Positions 6,401 to 7,055 of a DNA stretch of 7,055 bases are shown piece by piece (position 1 is the stretch's first letter; each line of letters begins with the position of its first letter). Origin of the DNA: Anaerolineae bacterium (GTDB lineage Bacteria; Chloroflexota; Anaerolineae; Aggregatilineales; Aggregatilineaceae). The translations under genes and the position numbers were made by a program. The notes beneath the pieces are model-generated. The model saw only the letters and a program-made list of their open reading frames with translations, ran no database searches and was not told where the DNA came from. The stretch lies in NCBI GenBank assembly GCA_016929355.1, contig JAFGJA010000267.1:1-7055 (forward strand), read 5' to 3'.

Positions 6401-6771
6401 CTGAACAGGTCGGCAATCAGGGCTGCGAGCGTTCGTTTATAGGTATCGGACCGGCTCAGATCGCGCACGGGCATGTGCGTCATCGTTTGCGGAATGGCGC
6501 AGGGTTCCACCATCAGGGGGATGATCGGCTTGTGCAGCGTTTGCGCGGCTTCCCATTCCCAGGTCACATAGGCCGAGGCAGTGGCTCTGGGCGTGAGCAG
6601 AATCAGCACCGCATCCACGTTATATAAGCCCCGGATCACCTGTTCTTTCCAGTCGGCTCCGACGCGCATACTTTCGGCATCCCAGACTGTGTGTCCCTGG
6701 AGGTCTTGACGCAAGCGTTCGGCGGCGCGGCTGCCGTCTTCAGGTGCATAGGAAAGAAAAATTTTGAGCAT
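3472..6771 (-). CDS. TIR / GSV-domain / TIR / NACHT NTPase / HEAT-repeat protein (STAND-type, candidate defence or cell-death protein)
   Basis: A 1099-residue protein with no signal peptide or membrane segment. Residues 1-123 are a TIR domain (KIFLSYAPEDGSRAAERL; S66-x-Y68-V69-x-x-E72 around the usual catalytic Glu). Residues about 141-231 form a small alpha/beta domain with GSVWVEIELP (207-216), resembling effector-associated domains, not firmly named. Residues 261-282 are Pro/Gln-rich. A second TIR spans 311-437 (YDAFISYARRDG, GFTTWRD, NFVRREIGYALA with E387). The NACHT domain starts near 546: Walker A GEPGAGKTT (553-561), Walker B LLLLLDGLDE (624-633), VVSCRVQDY (664-672), TPLLLSL (721-727), RFAHRLMRDYLAYAYAL (843-859). 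HEAT repeats occupy 863 to about 1086. By family knowledge, NACHT oligomerises on ligand sensing and TIR domains cleave NAD+ or signal; the trigger here is unknown. ATG 6771 is chosen because the first TIR strand follows at once; its ribosome site (GAGAAGAGA) is weak. The frame stays open upstream to the window edge, so an N-terminal extension is not excluded. Confidence 0.92.
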   Translation of the reverse strand: MLKIFLSYAPEDGSRAAERLRQDLQGHTVWDAESMRVGADWKEQVIRGLYNVDAVLILLTPRATASAYVTWEWEAAQTLHKPIIPLMVEPCAIPQTMTHMPVRDLSRSDTYKRTLAALIADLFSIAPRTGRPNLHLEPSSASLPLGPYTVLRITPPNAEMAAEKMGRIELQLAGRIAEFDPRQLIKLLSDYLELTPDQITVLRVTAGSVWVEIELPINSAKKLYFQIATGLMRRASQQRSSAAVTQVAAVIMPHSDLSQLDPPEEQRDQQKQPPPPTPLPRPARSARNAVYQTSSYQARQRMARAMGQTDYKYDAFISYARRDGLTRAMQLESDLRAEGFTTWRDTRDLDPDQDFTVALEHAIEQSARVIVCITPDTRREDNFVRREIGYALALRKPVIPLIFESTVPPISIINVHHEDFTGQPWDTAVIRLCRRLRMDTMDSPYADEAQQTPPHDPYRDYLNRLYQETVHYLNQTIFSMNKTDYALISLTSEPTPEAIDQADPTASDTTRVLPVTFFDMAGLILDKEDQANLIYPNFRDAFERYAGRLLLLGEPGAGKTTTLMAFARNAISRRLQDPNLPLPIIVPVVTWDAHRQPTLIDWLDDQFPTLKRHDLAHLIDTGGLLLLLDGLDELGSVQVDQNTAERYDPRVRFIRQLPDNNQIVVSCRVQDYNEMSRKVALYGAVTLQPLNDQQMHTYLRDLPELWEILSADPDLLDIARTPLLLSLFAFTYRDQRESALELRELHENPGELRDKLFETYIKQRYARESRRKHQAISFTLEELYAILGQLAMRNFAGRWRVTENVLTAADLSNVLPEDQVGVFTQLAILLGILVPEPASNAYRFAHRLMRDYLAYAYALQHLHDPDPAVRIEASETFRRRVDARAFDPLINALQDTNGHVRSNAAAALGQLEDPRAIPALITVLEDDTWNIVRISAAHALGNMAGEVVAKDTGDPDPTGHLVTTLLEDSDWRVRRTAARILGELKDRRTTRYLIDALHDKDSDVRYEVARALGDLGDPRAIEPLTAALSDIDPRVRRYAIMALGAMKVPAAVAPLAALLNDTHRGVTERICDVAALALEQIGTEEALAAVAAWRAEQEG
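3514..4185 (-). repeat. HEAT / PBS-lyase-type repeat array of the NACHT protein
   Basis: Residues 863 to about 1086 carry about six degenerate units of roughly 31 residues with the pattern DPRAIxPLxxAL.D.D..VR..AA.ALG.L. Clear examples are HVRSNAAAALGQLEDPRAI (899-917), VRYEVARALGDLGDPRAI (1004-1021) and VRRYAIMALGAMKVPAAV (1035-1052). A spacer of about ten residues (KDTGDPDPTG) interrupts the array near 950-959. Such solenoids bind protein or nucleic acid and would be the sensing or scaffold end of a STAND protein. Confidence 0.85.
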
Positions 6772-6829
6772 CGTCTCTTCTCGCTGGTGATACCTGCAAT
6801 GGGATAATATTGCTAGTATGATCTTCTCT

Positions 6830-6835
6830 ATTGTA
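6830..6835 (-). promoter_or_regulatory. Possible -10 element upstream of the TIR/NACHT gene
   Basis: TACAAT on the minus strand, about 58 nt before ATG 6771, is the same hexamer as the candidate upstream of nadD. TTTTCC lies 17 nt further upstream and matches only three of six -35 positions. This leader is AT-richer than the surrounding DNA, as expected for a promoter, but the assignment is tentative. Confidence 0.25.
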
Positions 6836-6863
6836 CAGAGACTTGCGCAGAAGGAAAAACGAA

Positions 6864-6906
6864 CCTCACCCCCTAACCCCCTCTCCATCCGATGGCGAGG
6901 GGGAGT
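6864..6906 (+). repeat. Palindromic repeat copy D, upstream of the TIR/NACHT gene
   Basis: The lead-in CCTCACCCCC (6864-6873) and TAA precede arms CCCCCTCTCCAT (6877-6888) and ATGGCGAGGGGG (6892-6903), separated by CCG and complementary except at one position. This is the most compact intact copy and shows the basic plan of the family. It lies about 30 nt upstream of the candidate promoter and about 90 nt before the TIR/NACHT start, so it may mark the limit of that transcription unit. Confidence 0.85.
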
Positions 6907-7055
6907 GGTCAAAAAATCGATGATAACTTGTTCGTGGTCCCACTGGTGAAACTGGACTTGCCAGCCGGGGGCCAGCCTGTTACCATTTGCGCTGGTAGTT
7001 CGTGAAGCAGCAGCATAACGGGTTGGACGAATGGACGATTCACGGCACGATTCAC
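6907..7055. other. Flanking DNA without a convincing gene
   Basis: No gene can be assigned. On the plus strand a 37-codon frame from ATG 6892 (inside repeat copy D) to TGA 7003-7005 has a coding-like stretch, NLFVVPLVKLDLPAGGQPV. Its stop overlaps a GTG at 7002 whose frame stays open to the window edge (VKQQHNGLDEWTIHGTIH). No ribosome binding site is visible for either. On the minus strand the TIR/NACHT frame is also open through here but is Arg/Ser-rich and unlike a domain. The last bases hold a 9-bp direct repeat, ACGATTCAC, at 7035-7043 and 7047-7055. This could be the start or remnant of a divergent gene. Confidence 0.3.

Noticed and set aside
6772..6912. Longer N-terminus for the TIR/NACHT protein, starting at TTG 6912
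   Set aside because: The extension translates repeat copy D and the AT-rich leader, and the TIR fold begins directly at Met 6771. It cannot be fully excluded because the frame is open.

Overview
The window reads as a piece of a bacterial chromosome, most likely from a Chloroflexota (Anaerolineae-like) organism. That placement is an inference from moderately high GC, an extracellular protein with a long Thr/Pro-rich linker after its membrane anchor, a large NACHT-HEAT protein, and dispersed short GC-rich palindromes of the CCTCACCCCC...CCCCCTCTCCAT type. No rRNA, tRNA, CRISPR array, integrase or transposase gene was found, so taxonomy cannot be fixed from this window.

Layout: (1) 1-573 (+) is the 3' part of an M19 membrane-dipeptidase-family gene. 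(2) 578-655 is a convergent intergenic gap filled by a palindromic repeat. (3) 678-2636 (-) encodes a membrane-anchored protein with two tandem extracytoplasmic solute-binding (SBP_bac_3) domains. (4) 2642-3244 (-) is nadD, nicotinate-nucleotide adenylyltransferase, lying directly upstream of the binding-protein gene with a 5-nt gap and apparently translationally coupled to it. (5) 3245-3471 is intergenic and holds a composite repeat: one palindrome interrupted by another, with TTAG on both sides. (6) 3472-6771 (-) is the highlight, a single 1099-residue protein with the order TIR / small GSV-type domain / Pro-rich linker / TIR / NACHT NTPase / HEAT repeats. (7) 6772-7055 is upstream DNA with a possible promoter, a fourth repeat copy and no convincing gene.

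How the parts may work together: the large protein has the organisation of a STAND-type sensor NTPase. HEAT repeats would sense or scaffold, NACHT would oligomerise on nucleotide exchange, and TIR domains would act as NAD+-consuming or signalling effectors. It is unusual in carrying two TIR domains with a probable effector-associated domain between them, as if a TIR-EAD protein had fused to a TIR-NACHT-HEAT protein. A role in phage defence or regulated cell death is inferred from the families, not shown here. The next gene downstream on the same strand makes an NAD precursor, but 227 bp of repeat-rich DNA lies between them, so a functional link is only a hypothesis. The other theme is a four-copy family of short palindromic repeats beside or inside every gene junction, including one copy that forms 15 codons near the start of the solute-binding protein gene.
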